A DNA stretch of 41,223 bases from positions 1 to 41,223 of the forward strand of contig MFYG01000004.1 of assembly GCA_001789045.1 (NCBI GenBank). Direction: 5' to 3'. Both the position numbers and the translations under genes were made by a program. The stretch is from Candidatus Peribacteria bacterium RIFCSPLOWO2_12_FULL_55_15 (GTDB taxonomy: Bacteria > Patescibacteriota > Gracilibacteria > Peribacterales > Peribacteraceae). Below, piece by piece: positions 7,780-15,477 of the stretch. Below the pieces are notes generated by a model that saw nothing but the letters and a program-made list of their open reading frames with translations, had not been told where the DNA came from and made no database searches. Within the stretch, counting starts at the first letter, position 1. Every line of letters starts with the position of its first letter.

Positions 7780-8062
7780 CGATTCTCTGATCGATCTCCT
7801 GAAGAAGTGTCCGAAGACGCGCCTGTGGCCCTGTATCAGCGAGAGCGGCGTCGACTTCCTCCGTTGGGATTCCTGCTAACAGTCCTTTTCCGAGAGGATC
7901 CTGACCAAACTTCCCATTTTCTCGCGGAATAGGGCGTGTCATGCTCCGCATGAGCTCGGTCCATCTCTCAAGATTCTCCAGATGTGCCTCTATTTCCCCC
8001 CGCGTTCTTCGTAGGAATGCCACATCTGTCCTCGAGCGAATTGGAGAATCCATGGATGTCAT
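7712..8062 (-). CDS. small coiled-coil protein, unknown function
   Basis: 116 residues, hydrophilic and probably cytoplasmic. Two helical stretches are likely coiled coil: FLRRTRGEIEAHLENLERW near the N-terminus and LRTLLQEIDQRIAMLTSE near the C-terminus. The middle contains GKFGQDPLGKGLLAGIPTEEV. I do not recognise a family. The start at 8062 is supported by TAGAAT (8074-8069) six bases upstream, back to back with the folD promoter. The coding 3' overlap with tmk is unusual but both frames look real. Confidence 0.6.
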   Translation of the reverse strand: MTSMDSPIRSRTDVAFLRRTRGEIEAHLENLERWTELMRSMTRPIPRENGKFGQDPLGKGLLAGIPTEEVDAALADTGPQARLRTLLQEIDQRIAMLTSERSSPEEPSVQPQKPAA

Positions 8063-8068
8063 CTCTGT

Positions 8069-8085
8069 ATTCTACAGGATAGGAT
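8069..8085. promoter_or_regulatory. back-to-back -10 elements for folD and the coiled-coil gene
   Basis: TAGGAT (8080-8085) lies 6 nt before the folD ATG on the plus strand. TAGAAT (8074-8069) lies 6 nt before the ATG at 8062 on the minus strand. The two start codons are only 29 bp apart, so both transcripts should be leaderless. Confidence 0.55.
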
Positions 8086-8091
8086 GTCCCC

Positions 8092-8961
8092 ATGCCAGCC
8101 CGTCTCCTCTCCGGCAAAGAACCCGCCGATGCTCTCCTCGCATCGCTCCGGCCAAAAATACAGGAACTCAGTCCCCAGTTGGTCATTCTGCAGGTGGGCG
8201 AAGAGGCGGTGAGTACCGTCTACATCCAAAGAAAGCTCTCGGCCTGCCAAAAAGTCGGTATGCGATGCGAGCACAAACAACTCCCCTTTTCCATATCATT
8301 CCAGGAGCTTCTGGAAGCAATCGAGAGATTGAATGCAAATATGGACGTGCATGGCATCATCGTCCAGCTCCCCCTCCCCCCTCACCTCCAGCACACACTT
8401 CCCCTCATCCACCGCGCCCTCCACCCGCAGAAGGACATCGACGGCTTCACCGCGTACAACCTCGGTAAAATGTTCCTCGGCACGGAGTTTGAGCACCTCC
8501 CTCCTGCAACCCCCGCCGGTATCATCACCCTCTTCGAATACTACAAGATTCCCATCGCCGGAAAACACGCGGTCATCGTCGGCAGGAGCAACATCGTCGG
8601 GAAGCCGCTTGGGATGATGCTGCTCAATAGGGACGCGACGGTGACGATGTGCCACAGTAAAACGTCGCTTGTTTCTCGTTACTCGTGCCTCGCAGATATT
8701 CTCATTGTGGCTGTAGGAAAACCAAAATTTATCACGAAAGATATGGTGAAGCCTGGGGCGGTGGTGATTGATGTTGGCATGAATAGAAGAGAGGGGGGGT
8801 TGGTTGGCGACGTCGATTTTGATGCGGTGAAAGAGGTTGCCTCCGCAATTACCCCCGTCCCGGGCGGCGTCGGCCCGATGACCGTCGCGAGCCTCATCCG
8901 GAATTGTGTGCGGGCAAAGGAACGGCAACTACCCACTACTCACTCGCCATGTGCGGGGTGA
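8092..8961 (+). CDS. folD: FolD: methylenetetrahydrofolate dehydrogenase / cyclohydrolase
   Basis: 289 residues. The bifunctional cytoplasmic enzyme interconverts 5,10-methylene-, methenyl- and 10-formyl-THF, supplying one-carbon units for purines and formyl-Met. Visible signatures are YIQRKLSAC with the catalytic Lys near 47, VQLPLPPH, KDIDGFT, the NAD(P)-binding GRSNIVGKPLG and the C-terminal TPVPGGVGPMTVA. The last 13 bp overlap purF, so folD, purF and purD form one unit: FolD makes the formyl donor used by purine synthesis. The folate may be salvaged, given the BT1-type transporter nearby. Confidence 0.95.
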   Translation: MPARLLSGKEPADALLASLRPKIQELSPQLVILQVGEEAVSTVYIQRKLSACQKVGMRCEHKQLPFSISFQELLEAIERLNANMDVHGIIVQLPLPPHLQHTLPLIHRALHPQKDIDGFTAYNLGKMFLGTEFEHLPPATPAGIITLFEYYKIPIAGKHAVIVGRSNIVGKPLGMMLLNRDATVTMCHSKTSLVSRYSCLADILIVAVGKPKFITKDMVKPGAVVIDVGMNRREGGLVGDVDFDAVKEVASAITPVPGGVGPMTVASLIRNCVRAKERQLPTTHSPCAG

Positions 8962-10469
8962 TTGCCGTTGCCGGCACGAACGACGTCATCCAGGACCTCT
9001 ACGACGGTCTCCTCCTCCTCCAGCACCGCGGGCAGGATGCCGCCGGAATCATGACGTACGACGAGCAGTTTCATCTCAAGAAAGGGAATGGTCTCGTGCG
9101 GGAAGTGTTCCATCTCAAGTCCCTTTTGCGACTCCGGGGAACAATGGGCATCGGCCACGTCCGTTACCCAACGGCTGGCTGTGACAGCGAATTCGAGGCA
9201 CAACCGTTCTTCGTCAACATCCCCTTCGGCATCGCCCTCGCGCACAACGGCAACCTCACGAATGCGGAGATGCTCCGGAAGGAACTCCTCCAGAAAGAGT
9301 ACCGCCACCTCACCACGCAATCCGATTCCGAGGTGCTCCTCAATGTCTTCTCCGTCGCCCTCCTGCAGGAATGCCCACGCGTCCTCACGCCGGACAACGT
9401 GTTTGGGGCTGTTCAACGCGTGATGCACAGATGCACCGGCGCGTACTCCGTCGTCGCCCTCATCGGAGGCCATCCCTGCGGGGGCATCGTGGCATTCCGC
9501 GATCCCTACGGCATCCGGCCCCTCCAAATCGGCACACGGAAAACCGCTGGCGGCATCGAGTATATGGTCGCTTCGGAAAATACGGCGATGCAAGCACTCG
9601 GCTTCGCCTTCCTCCGCGACGTACAGCCGGGGGAAGGGATATTCATCGACCACAACGGAACACTGCATGCGCGCCAATGCGTGGAAGGTACGCTCTCTCC
9701 CTGCATCTTCGAGTGGATCTACCTCTCCATGCCGGATTCGACGCTCGATGGCGTGAACGTGTATAAAGCGCGCGTGCGCATGGGGGAGTACCTCGCGGAG
9801 CACATTAAAAGCGCCCTTCGACGAGCTCAGGGTGACATGCATATCGATTCGGTGATCCCCATTCCCGATACGGGGCGCCCTATGGCGGCGGGCGTCGCCG
9901 ATGCTCTTCACATCCGCTACCGCGAGGGGTTCATCAAAAACCGCTACATCGGCCGCACCTTCATCATGCCGGGGCAGCACATGCGGCAACGGAGCCTCCG
10001 CTTCAAGCTCCACCCGATCGACTTGGAATTCCGCGGCAATTCTGTCCTCCTCGTCGACGATTCCATCGTGCGTGGCAACACGAGCAGAAAAATCGTCGCC
10101 ATGGCCCGCGAAGCGGGGGCGAAGAACGTGTACTACGCCTCCGTCGCGCCGCCCATCATCAGTCCCGACGTCTACGGCATCGACATGCCGACGTTCGACG
10201 AGCTCATCGCCACAGGGAAAACACCGGAAGAGATTCGGGAACACATCGGCGCCGACGCGCTCTTCTACGGAACGCTGGACGACGTTCGGCGGGCGGTACG
10301 GTACGGGAATCCCGCCATTACACGCTTCAGCGACGGGTACTTCTCTGGCGTCTATCCGACTCCCGAAGTGACACCGGAGCTCCTCCGGGAACTTGGGGGG
10401 AAACGCTCGACCGACCGATCTCTCCCGGAGTACGGGGAAGAGGAAGAGCGGCAGGAGATGTTGGTGTAG
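8949..10469 (+). CDS. purF: amidophosphoribosyltransferase
   Basis: 506 residues. It catalyses the first committed purine step: PRPP plus glutamine gives 5-phosphoribosylamine. The start at 8949 exposes Cys2 (MCGVIAVAG), the N-terminal nucleophile of the glutaminase domain, with no propeptide. QHRGQDAAG, HNGNLTN and TQSDSEV belong to that domain. The transferase part has VIPIPDTGRPMA and the PRPP loop VLLVDDSIVRGNTS. A family C repeat (9814-9837) lies in frame and encodes ALRRAQGD just before the conserved VIPIPD strand. It overlaps folD by 13 bp, and purD begins 11 bp downstream. No Shine-Dalgarno sequence is visible. Confidence 0.96.
   Translation: MCGVIAVAGTNDVIQDLYDGLLLLQHRGQDAAGIMTYDEQFHLKKGNGLVREVFHLKSLLRLRGTMGIGHVRYPTAGCDSEFEAQPFFVNIPFGIALAHNGNLTNAEMLRKELLQKEYRHLTTQSDSEVLLNVFSVALLQECPRVLTPDNVFGAVQRVMHRCTGAYSVVALIGGHPCGGIVAFRDPYGIRPLQIGTRKTAGGIEYMVASENTAMQALGFAFLRDVQPGEGIFIDHNGTLHARQCVEGTLSPCIFEWIYLSMPDSTLDGVNVYKARVRMGEYLAEHIKSALRRAQGDMHIDSVIPIPDTGRPMAAGVADALHIRYREGFIKNRYIGRTFIMPGQHMRQRSLRFKLHPIDLEFRGNSVLLVDDSIVRGNTSRKIVAMAREAGAKNVYYASVAPPIISPDVYGIDMPTFDELIATGKTPEEIREHIGADALFYGTLDDVRRAVRYGNPAITRFSDGYFSGVYPTPEVTPELLRELGGKRSTDRSLPEYGEEEERQEMLV
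9814..9837 (+). repeat. family C repeat inside purF
   Basis: CCCTTCGACGAGCTCAGGGTGACA: a semi-palindromic dispersed repeat with CCCT...AGGG ends, in frame within purF. Another copy is at 19996-20019. Confidence 0.75.
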
Positions 10470-10480
10470 CCCCTCACCCT

Positions 10481-12016
10481 ATGAAAATTCTCCTCGTCAC
10501 ATCTTCGGCCCGCGGGCATGCAATTGCGGAATCGCTGGCACGCAGTCCGCAGAAGCCGGATATTTTCTCCCTATGCACGACGCGGAACCCCGGCATCCGC
10601 CGCATCGCCGCCGCGCAGGAAGTGGTGGACATCATGGATTTTTCCACTGTCCTTGCCCATGCGAAGCGGTGGCGACCGGATTTCGCGATCATCGGGCCGG
10701 ACGATCCCATCGGCGCCGGCCTCGCCGATGCGCTGGAGGAGATAGGGGTACCGACTGTTGCCCCGACGAAGTCGTTTGCGAGCATTGAGTCGAGTAAAGG
10801 GTTCGCGCGGGAGCTTCTGCGGAAATATGGGATCGATGCGTCGCCACGGTTCCGTGTGTTTTCCTCTCCCCTCTCCCCCGTCCCCTCTCCCACTGCGGTA
10901 GGAGAGGGGGGTATACGGATGGAAATCCACCGCTTTATTGAGGACGATCTCCATGGAAATTACGTCGTGAAATACGATGCACTGAAGGGCGGCAAGGGTG
11001 TGAAGGTTTCTGGAGAGCACCTCGCATCCATCGATGAAGGCGTCGCCTACGCACTCCAATGCATCGAAGAGTGCGGACAGGTCGTCATAGAGGAAAAACT
11101 CATCGGGTGCGAACTCAGCCTCATGTCCTTCGTCTCCGGCACGCGCGTTTGCCACATGCCACTCGTCCAAGACCACAAGCGCGCCTATGAGGGCGACATC
11201 GGGCCGAATACCGGAGGGATGGGCTCCTACTCCATGCCGGATCATTCCCTGCCCTTTCTCACGCCGGCGGACAGCGCGCGGGCGAAGGAGATTAATCAGC
11301 TGGTGGCGGAGGCGTTGTACAGAGAGTGTGCCCTGCACAATGCCCCTCTCCCCCTTCCCCTCCCCCTCCCCCGCTGCGGCAGGGGAGGGGGGTACAGAGG
11401 CATCCTCTATGGCGGGTATATGGTCACCAAAAACGGCGTGAAGGTCATTGAGTTCAACGCGCGATTTGGTGATCCCGAGGCGCTGAATGTCCTTTCCATC
11501 CTCGATTCCGATTTCGTCGCTATTTGCCAGGCGATTCTCTCGGGGGAACTCACGGAAGACATCGTTCGCTTCGCTCCGAAAGCCACCGTGTGCAAGTACG
11601 TGGTGCCGGAGGGGTATCCGGTGGATAAGAAACAAAATGGTTGTGTGATTACCTTGCCATTGGTAGCCCCTCACCCTAGCCCTCTCCCCCACCTTCGCCA
11701 AGGCTCCGGCGGGCAGGCGCGGGGAGAGGGAATAACACGCGTCTACTACGGGGATGTCACGGAGAATACTGATGGCACTCTGCGCCTCGGCTCCTCACGC
11801 ACGCTCGGCATTGTCGGCATTGGAGACACGCTTGCGAAGGCAGAAAGCGCTACGCAATCCCTCTGTGAGAAGGTACAAGGGCCGGTGCGGTTTCGGGCAG
11901 ACATCGGCACACAGAAACTCCTCGCAGAGCGCACGGCTCTTCTCCACCATCTCCGCTCCGATCCATCGGAAATCCCTACTCTTAAGGAATTCCAAACTTC
12001 TGCAGCCGCTCATTGA
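10481..12016 (+). CDS. purD: phosphoribosylamine-glycine ligase with three repeat insertions
   Basis: 511 residues against about 420-430 normally. It joins glycine to phosphoribosylamine using ATP (GAR synthetase), the second purine step, directly after purF. ATP-grasp features are IIGPDDPIGAGLADALEE, KYDALKGGKGVKVSG, GPNTGGMGSYS and VIEFNARFGDPEA. The excess length is explained by three in-frame family A repeats: residues about 128-144 (SPLSPVPSPTAVGEGG), 288-304 ([16 protein letters not shown]) and 396-417 (PHPSPLPHLRQGSGGQARGEG). Conserved sequence resumes cleanly after each, so the enzyme may tolerate them as surface loops. The gene overlaps the convergent DHH-like gene by 35 bp. Confidence 0.93.
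   Translation: MKILLVTSSARGHAIAESLARSPQKPDIFSLCTTRNPGIRRIAAAQEVVDIMDFSTVLAHAKRWRPDFAIIGPDDPIGAGLADALEEIGVPTVAPTKSFASIESSKGFARELLRKYGIDASPRFRVFSSPLSPVPSPTAVGEGGIRMEIHRFIEDDLHGNYVVKYDALKGGKGVKVSGEHLASIDEGVAYALQCIEECGQVVIEEKLIGCELSLMSFVSGTRVCHMPLVQDHKRAYEGDIGPNTGGMGSYSMPDHSLPFLTPADSARAKEINQLVAEALYRECALHNAPLPLPLPLPRCGRGGGYRGILYGGYMVTKNGVKVIEFNARFGDPEALNVLSILDSDFVAICQAILSGELTEDIVRFAPKATVCKYVVPEGYPVDKKQNGCVITLPLVAPHPSPLPHLRQGSGGQARGEGITRVYYGDVTENTDGTLRLGSSRTLGIVGIGDTLAKAESATQSLCEKVQGPVRFRADIGTQKLLAERTALLHHLRSDPSEIPTLKEFQTSAAAH
10863..10912 (+). repeat. family A repeat 1 inside purD
   Basis: CTCTCCC-rich left side and TAGGAGAGGGGGG right side around a CTGCGG loop; it preserves the reading frame. 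Confidence 0.8.
11343..11393 (+). repeat. family A repeat 2 inside purD
   Basis: A pyrimidine-rich left arm ending CCCTCCCCCG, the loop CTGCGG and a right arm CAGGGGAGGGGGG; in frame. Confidence 0.8.
11667..11730 (+). repeat. family A repeat 3 inside purD (long form)
   Basis: Starts CCCCTCACCCTAGCCCTCTC and ends GGGGAGAGGG. The middle block CTTCGCCAAGGCTCCGGCGG plus GCAGGCG is shared with the copy at 7090-7145. It is in frame with purD. Confidence 0.8.
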
Positions 12017-13001
12017 TGATGTGCGTCAGGCGCACTGGAGTGATGCGCGTGCGGCGCTTCCGTGGAGGCCCTCCGATCGTATCGCCGCCATTCCAGCGGT
12101 CAGGATCCCCCGGGGGGATGCCATCCTCCTGGTTGCAATCACTGTAGAAATCTTCAAGAGGAAATGGTTCATACGGTGACATTTTTCCGAGCGAATAGAC
12201 GAAGGTTCCATCGCCGATATCTCGCACGGAGACAAACGAGCGAATACCTTCGTTGAAAAGACGCGTGCGTGCCCAGTAACCGATTTCCTTGATCATGGCC
12301 CATCCTGGTCCTCCTCCTCCAGGAATAGGCTCATAACGTGTGTCGAGTTCGAGTTCTGGAGCAGTTGTATCATGTTTGAGATACCAATCAATGCGATGGC
12401 AGCATTCTTCGATGAGACCATGCATTTCCTCCGACGAGAGCGCATGAAGATTATTGCGCAAACGTCGTTGCACATAAGGATCGAACATGTAGGCCATTTT
12501 TCGTAGGAGCGGACTCTGCACGTCAAACGGATATGCTCCTGCTGTCGCGTCGAGAAGGTCTTCTGCGTGGACAAGTTCGCTGATGCGCGGCTCGTAGCAC
12601 ACTCCTTCAACACGACGGTGATTGTTTAGAAGCCACACTGAGAGAATTGTATCGGGGTCTGCGTCATTCACGTATACATGGACACTCTTTCCCCGGAAGT
12701 TCCCCATTAGCCCATGTGTAATGTGGATGAGGACTTGACCACAGGTGCTATGGAGATCGAGGCGGCGCTTCTGATGATGATCGAAATTCACTTTGATGAT
12801 ACCCGAAGGACTGCGCGCAAAATTCGATGTGTCCGCCACGTATCCATCAAGCGCAATGGCGTTCCACTGGTATTCCTCTTCACCGCAAAACCTTTCCCAC
12901 CCAACAACCTCGCCGGGATGACATACGATGCAGACCTCGGGGTTCACGGCCTCGGCTGCTTCTCTGTGCCCCTCAAACTCCCACTCTCGTGTAGTCTCCA
13001 T
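11982..13001 (-). CDS. DHH-superfamily-like phosphoesterase
   Basis: 339 residues, apparently cytoplasmic. The motif KVNFDHHQKRRLDLHSTCG near 70 resembles the DHH motif, and NDADPDTILSVWLL near 110 an Asp-rich metal site of the DHH family. The C-terminal NGGDTIGGPPRKRRTRI resembles the Gly-rich DHHA1-type end. The family cleaves phosphodiesters in oligonucleotides, cyclic dinucleotides or pyrophosphate with Mn2+, but order and spacing here are atypical and the substrate cannot be predicted. TACTAT (13013-13008) lies 6 nt before the ATG, so the mRNA is probably leaderless. It is divergent from the BT1-type transporter and overlaps purD at its 3' end. Confidence 0.65.
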   Translation of the reverse strand: METTREWEFEGHREAAEAVNPEVCIVCHPGEVVGWERFCGEEEYQWNAIALDGYVADTSNFARSPSGIIKVNFDHHQKRRLDLHSTCGQVLIHITHGLMGNFRGKSVHVYVNDADPDTILSVWLLNNHRRVEGVCYEPRISELVHAEDLLDATAGAYPFDVQSPLLRKMAYMFDPYVQRRLRNNLHALSSEEMHGLIEECCHRIDWYLKHDTTAPELELDTRYEPIPGGGGPGWAMIKEIGYWARTRLFNEGIRSFVSVRDIGDGTFVYSLGKMSPYEPFPLEDFYSDCNQEDGIPPGDPDRWNGGDTIGGPPRKRRTRITPVRLTHIINERLQKFGIP

Positions 13002-13007
13002 AAGGAG

Positions 13008-13049
13008 ATAGTATGATACTCTTATTGTTTTTTAGGAGTAGGCTATATA
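13008..13049. promoter_or_regulatory. divergent promoter region, DHH-like gene and BT1 transporter
   Basis: Minus strand: TACTAT (13013-13008), 6 nt from the ATG at 13001. Plus strand: TATATA (13044-13049), 6 nt from the ATG at 13056. Neither gene has a Shine-Dalgarno sequence. The plus-strand element deviates from TANNNT. Confidence 0.4.
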
Positions 13050-13055
13050 CGCCAT

Positions 13056-14387
13056 ATGCGACGCGATTTGACCAGTATTCTCATACCGTTCGTATATTTT
13101 ATCGCGGGTGCAACGACACTCGCGGGCGTGGCCAGCACTTTTGCATTCAAGGACGATCTCCACCTCACCATTCCGCAGGTGCAGATCCTCGGCTCTCTCG
13201 GCATCATCCCCTGGAGCATTAAACCACTCTACGGTCTCCTCTCGGATCGTCTGCCGCTGTGGCATCTCCGTCGGAAGCCCTACCTCTTCCTCGCCGGCAT
13301 TCTCGGAGCCGTCGGCTATTTCTCCCTTGCCACATGGGTGGAAGGGTTCGCCGGAGCCGCTGCCGCTCTCCTCATTTCCGCCGCCGGCTTCGCCCTCGCC
13401 GACGTCATTGTGGACGGCATCGTCGCGGAGAGGAGCAGAACGCAGAAAGAGGCTGGACGCCTCCAAAGCATCTGCCGCGCGTCGCTCCTCATCGGTGCTC
13501 TCATCGTCTCCTACGCCTCCGGCATCCTCGTCACGTGGATCGGCGCGCGCAACGTCTTCTTCGTGACGGGTTTCCTTCCCCTCCTCACCTGCATGTTCGC
13601 GCTGATCATCACCGAATTACCCGAAGAAGTACGGATGTTCAGTTTCCGCAAGACGTGGCGGAGTTTCCGCTCCTCTCTCACACCGGCGCTCCTTTGGTCC
13701 GCATTTTTCCTCTTCCTCTGGCGCGCGACGCCGAGCAGCGGCAGCGCCTTCAATTACTTCCTCATCGATGAGTTGCACTTCAACCCGGAATTCTTCGGCC
13801 GCCTCTCCCTCATCAGCCATGCCACAGGCATTGCCGGCGTGTTCGTGTTCCGCAAGTTCCTCCTCTCTCTGCCGCTCCGCACGATCTTCTTCTGGATCAT
13901 TATGGCAAGCGTGGTCCTCAGTCTCCCCACCTTCGGTCTCATCTACGGTTGGTACGAGTGGCTCGGCGTGAGTCCCAAGCTCTTCGCGATGGCCGATACC
14001 CTCATTTCCGCGCCCCTTGCGGAAATCGGCTTCCTCCCGCTCCTCGTCCTCGTCGCGCGTATTTGCCCCAAAGGCATCGAAGCGACGATGTTCGCCGTCC
14101 TCGCCAGCCTGATGAATATCGGCCTCGCCGTGTCGGACCTCGGAGGAGCGGCCCTCAGCACGTTCTTCGACGTCCGTGGGGCTACTGACGAACTCCCTGG
14201 GAATTATGCGCATCTTGATACAGTCATGTGGATTGCAGTTCTCAGTAGCTTCCTCCCGCTCCCGCTCCTACGTTTTCTTCCGGAAACACGGACGAGTGAG
14301 GAGGTGAGCTTACCACGTGATGTGAGTCCCTCAGAAGAAGTGCCTGTGGCAGCACCGCTGGAACCGGAGAAGCGGGAGATCGTGTGA
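13056..14387 (+). CDS. BT1-family folate/pteridine transporter (MFS)
   Basis: 443 residues with about 12 hydrophobic segments. The stretch IIPWSIKPLYGLLSDRLPLW followed by RRKPYLFLAG, and later FALADVIVDGIVAERSR, are hallmarks of the BT1/FBT family, which imports folate or biopterin with protons in Leishmania, plants and cyanobacteria. The C-terminal 50 residues are hydrophilic and acidic, presumably cytoplasmic. Its place close to folD suggests folate salvage, a sensible strategy for a bacterium lacking de novo synthesis, but no folate biosynthesis genes can be checked in this window. The substrate is inferred from family only. Confidence 0.85.
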   Translation: MRRDLTSILIPFVYFIAGATTLAGVASTFAFKDDLHLTIPQVQILGSLGIIPWSIKPLYGLLSDRLPLWHLRRKPYLFLAGILGAVGYFSLATWVEGFAGAAAALLISAAGFALADVIVDGIVAERSRTQKEAGRLQSICRASLLIGALIVSYASGILVTWIGARNVFFVTGFLPLLTCMFALIITELPEEVRMFSFRKTWRSFRSSLTPALLWSAFFLFLWRATPSSGSAFNYFLIDELHFNPEFFGRLSLISHATGIAGVFVFRKFLLSLPLRTIFFWIIMASVVLSLPTFGLIYGWYEWLGVSPKLFAMADTLISAPLAEIGFLPLLVLVARICPKGIEATMFAVLASLMNIGLAVSDLGGAALSTFFDVRGATDELPGNYAHLDTVMWIAVLSSFLPLPLLRFLPETRTSEEVSLPRDVSPSEEVPVAAPLEPEKREIV

Positions 14388-14423
14388 AGCCTCTCTAGAA
14401 CCCATCTTTTGCAGTGGTTCCTT

Positions 14424-15464
14424 CTATTCCAGATCCATCTTTCTCGTTGCAAGGGCATCGAGGAGCGGACTGATATTCCCTTCCAAAATAGAGGGAAGAT
14501 TGTGGAAGCTCTCGTTGATACGATGATCCGTGACACGATCCTGCGGGAAGTTGTAGGTGCGGACCTTATCGCCCCGGTCGCCGGATTTTACTTGTTGTGA
14601 GCGGAGCGCCCCATGCGTTTTGGCCTGTTCTTCTTGCTTTTGCGCAAGAAGTTTTGTCCGAAGGAGATCGAGCGCCCTGGCCCTATTTTGGATTTGGCTT
14701 CGCTCGGACTGGCATGTTACAACCACTCCCGTTGGAACATGTGTAATACGAATCGCGCTCTCTGTCTTATTCACATGTTGCCCTCCCGCTCCTCCGGAGC
14801 GGAATGTATCGATGCGCAGATCCTCCGTCCTTATCAGGACGTCGACCTCCTCCGCTTCGGGGAGAACGGCCACTGTAGCTGCAGATGTATGAATGCGACC
14901 TTTCGTTTCAGTCACGGGAATACGCTGCACGCGGTGTACGCCTCCTTCGAGCTTCAATTTGCCATACGCGCCTTCCCCCACGATCCGCACAATCGCCTCC
15001 TTAATTCCACCCACATCCGCATCGGTTTTACTGAGGAGTTCTGTCGTCCATCCCTGCCCTTCGCTGTAGCGCAGGTACATCCGAAGAAGCTCTGTCGCAA
15101 AGAGCGAGGCCTCCTCTCCTCCCGCTCCGGCCCTGACCTCGAGGATCGTAGGACGATTAGCCAATGGGTCTTTGGGATGGAGGAGCCTCTGCATTTCCGT
15201 CTCCAGTTCCTTCATGCGGAGCTCTGCCACATACGCTTCCTGCGCTGCCATTTCCTTAAGTTCCTGATCGGTCACTCCTCTCGACTCCAGGAGAATCTTC
15301 TCCTGTTTCTCGTACTCTCGCAGGCATCGAACGACCGGCTCCAGTTCCTTGAGACGTTTGCCAAACTCCTTCAGTTTTTTCACATCCGCATGCACGCTGG
15401 GATCCTGGAGGTTTTTCTGTAATTCTTCATACTCTGCCGCCAGTGCGTGTGCTTTTTCGATCAT
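14424..15464 (-). CDS. prfA: peptide chain release factor 1
   Basis: 346 residues. It recognises UAA and UAG and hydrolyses peptidyl-tRNA on the ribosome. The catalytic GGQ lies in SGGAGGQHVNKTES, and the codon-reading PxT motif is PVT in VQRIPVTETKGRIHTSAA, which marks RF1 rather than RF2. The N-terminus is the expected helical MIEKAHALAAEYEELQKNL. The start at 15464 is supported by TAGAAT (15477-15472) 7 nt upstream; the longer open frame to 15782 runs antiparallel through repeat DNA and the neighbouring gene and is not real. The standard RF1 fits with TGA being read by a separate RF2 elsewhere. Confidence 0.95.
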   Translation of the reverse strand: MIEKAHALAAEYEELQKNLQDPSVHADVKKLKEFGKRLKELEPVVRCLREYEKQEKILLESRGVTDQELKEMAAQEAYVAELRMKELETEMQRLLHPKDPLANRPTILEVRAGAGGEEASLFATELLRMYLRYSEGQGWTTELLSKTDADVGGIKEAIVRIVGEGAYGKLKLEGGVHRVQRIPVTETKGRIHTSAATVAVLPEAEEVDVLIRTEDLRIDTFRSGGAGGQHVNKTESAIRITHVPTGVVVTCQSERSQIQNRARALDLLRTKLLAQKQEEQAKTHGALRSQQVKSGDRGDKVRTYNFPQDRVTDHRINESFHNLPSILEGNISPLLDALATRKMDLE

Positions 15465-15471
15465 GGCGACT

Positions 15472-15477
15472 ATTCTA
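15472..15477 (-). promoter_or_regulatory. -10 element of prfA
   Basis: TAGAAT on the minus strand, 7 nt before the ATG; predicted leaderless start. Confidence 0.5.

Noticed and set aside
8940-10244. 434-residue minus-strand open frame opposite purF
   Set aside because: A mirror of the codon bias of purF (Asp/Glu/Val/His-rich, no recognisable domain).
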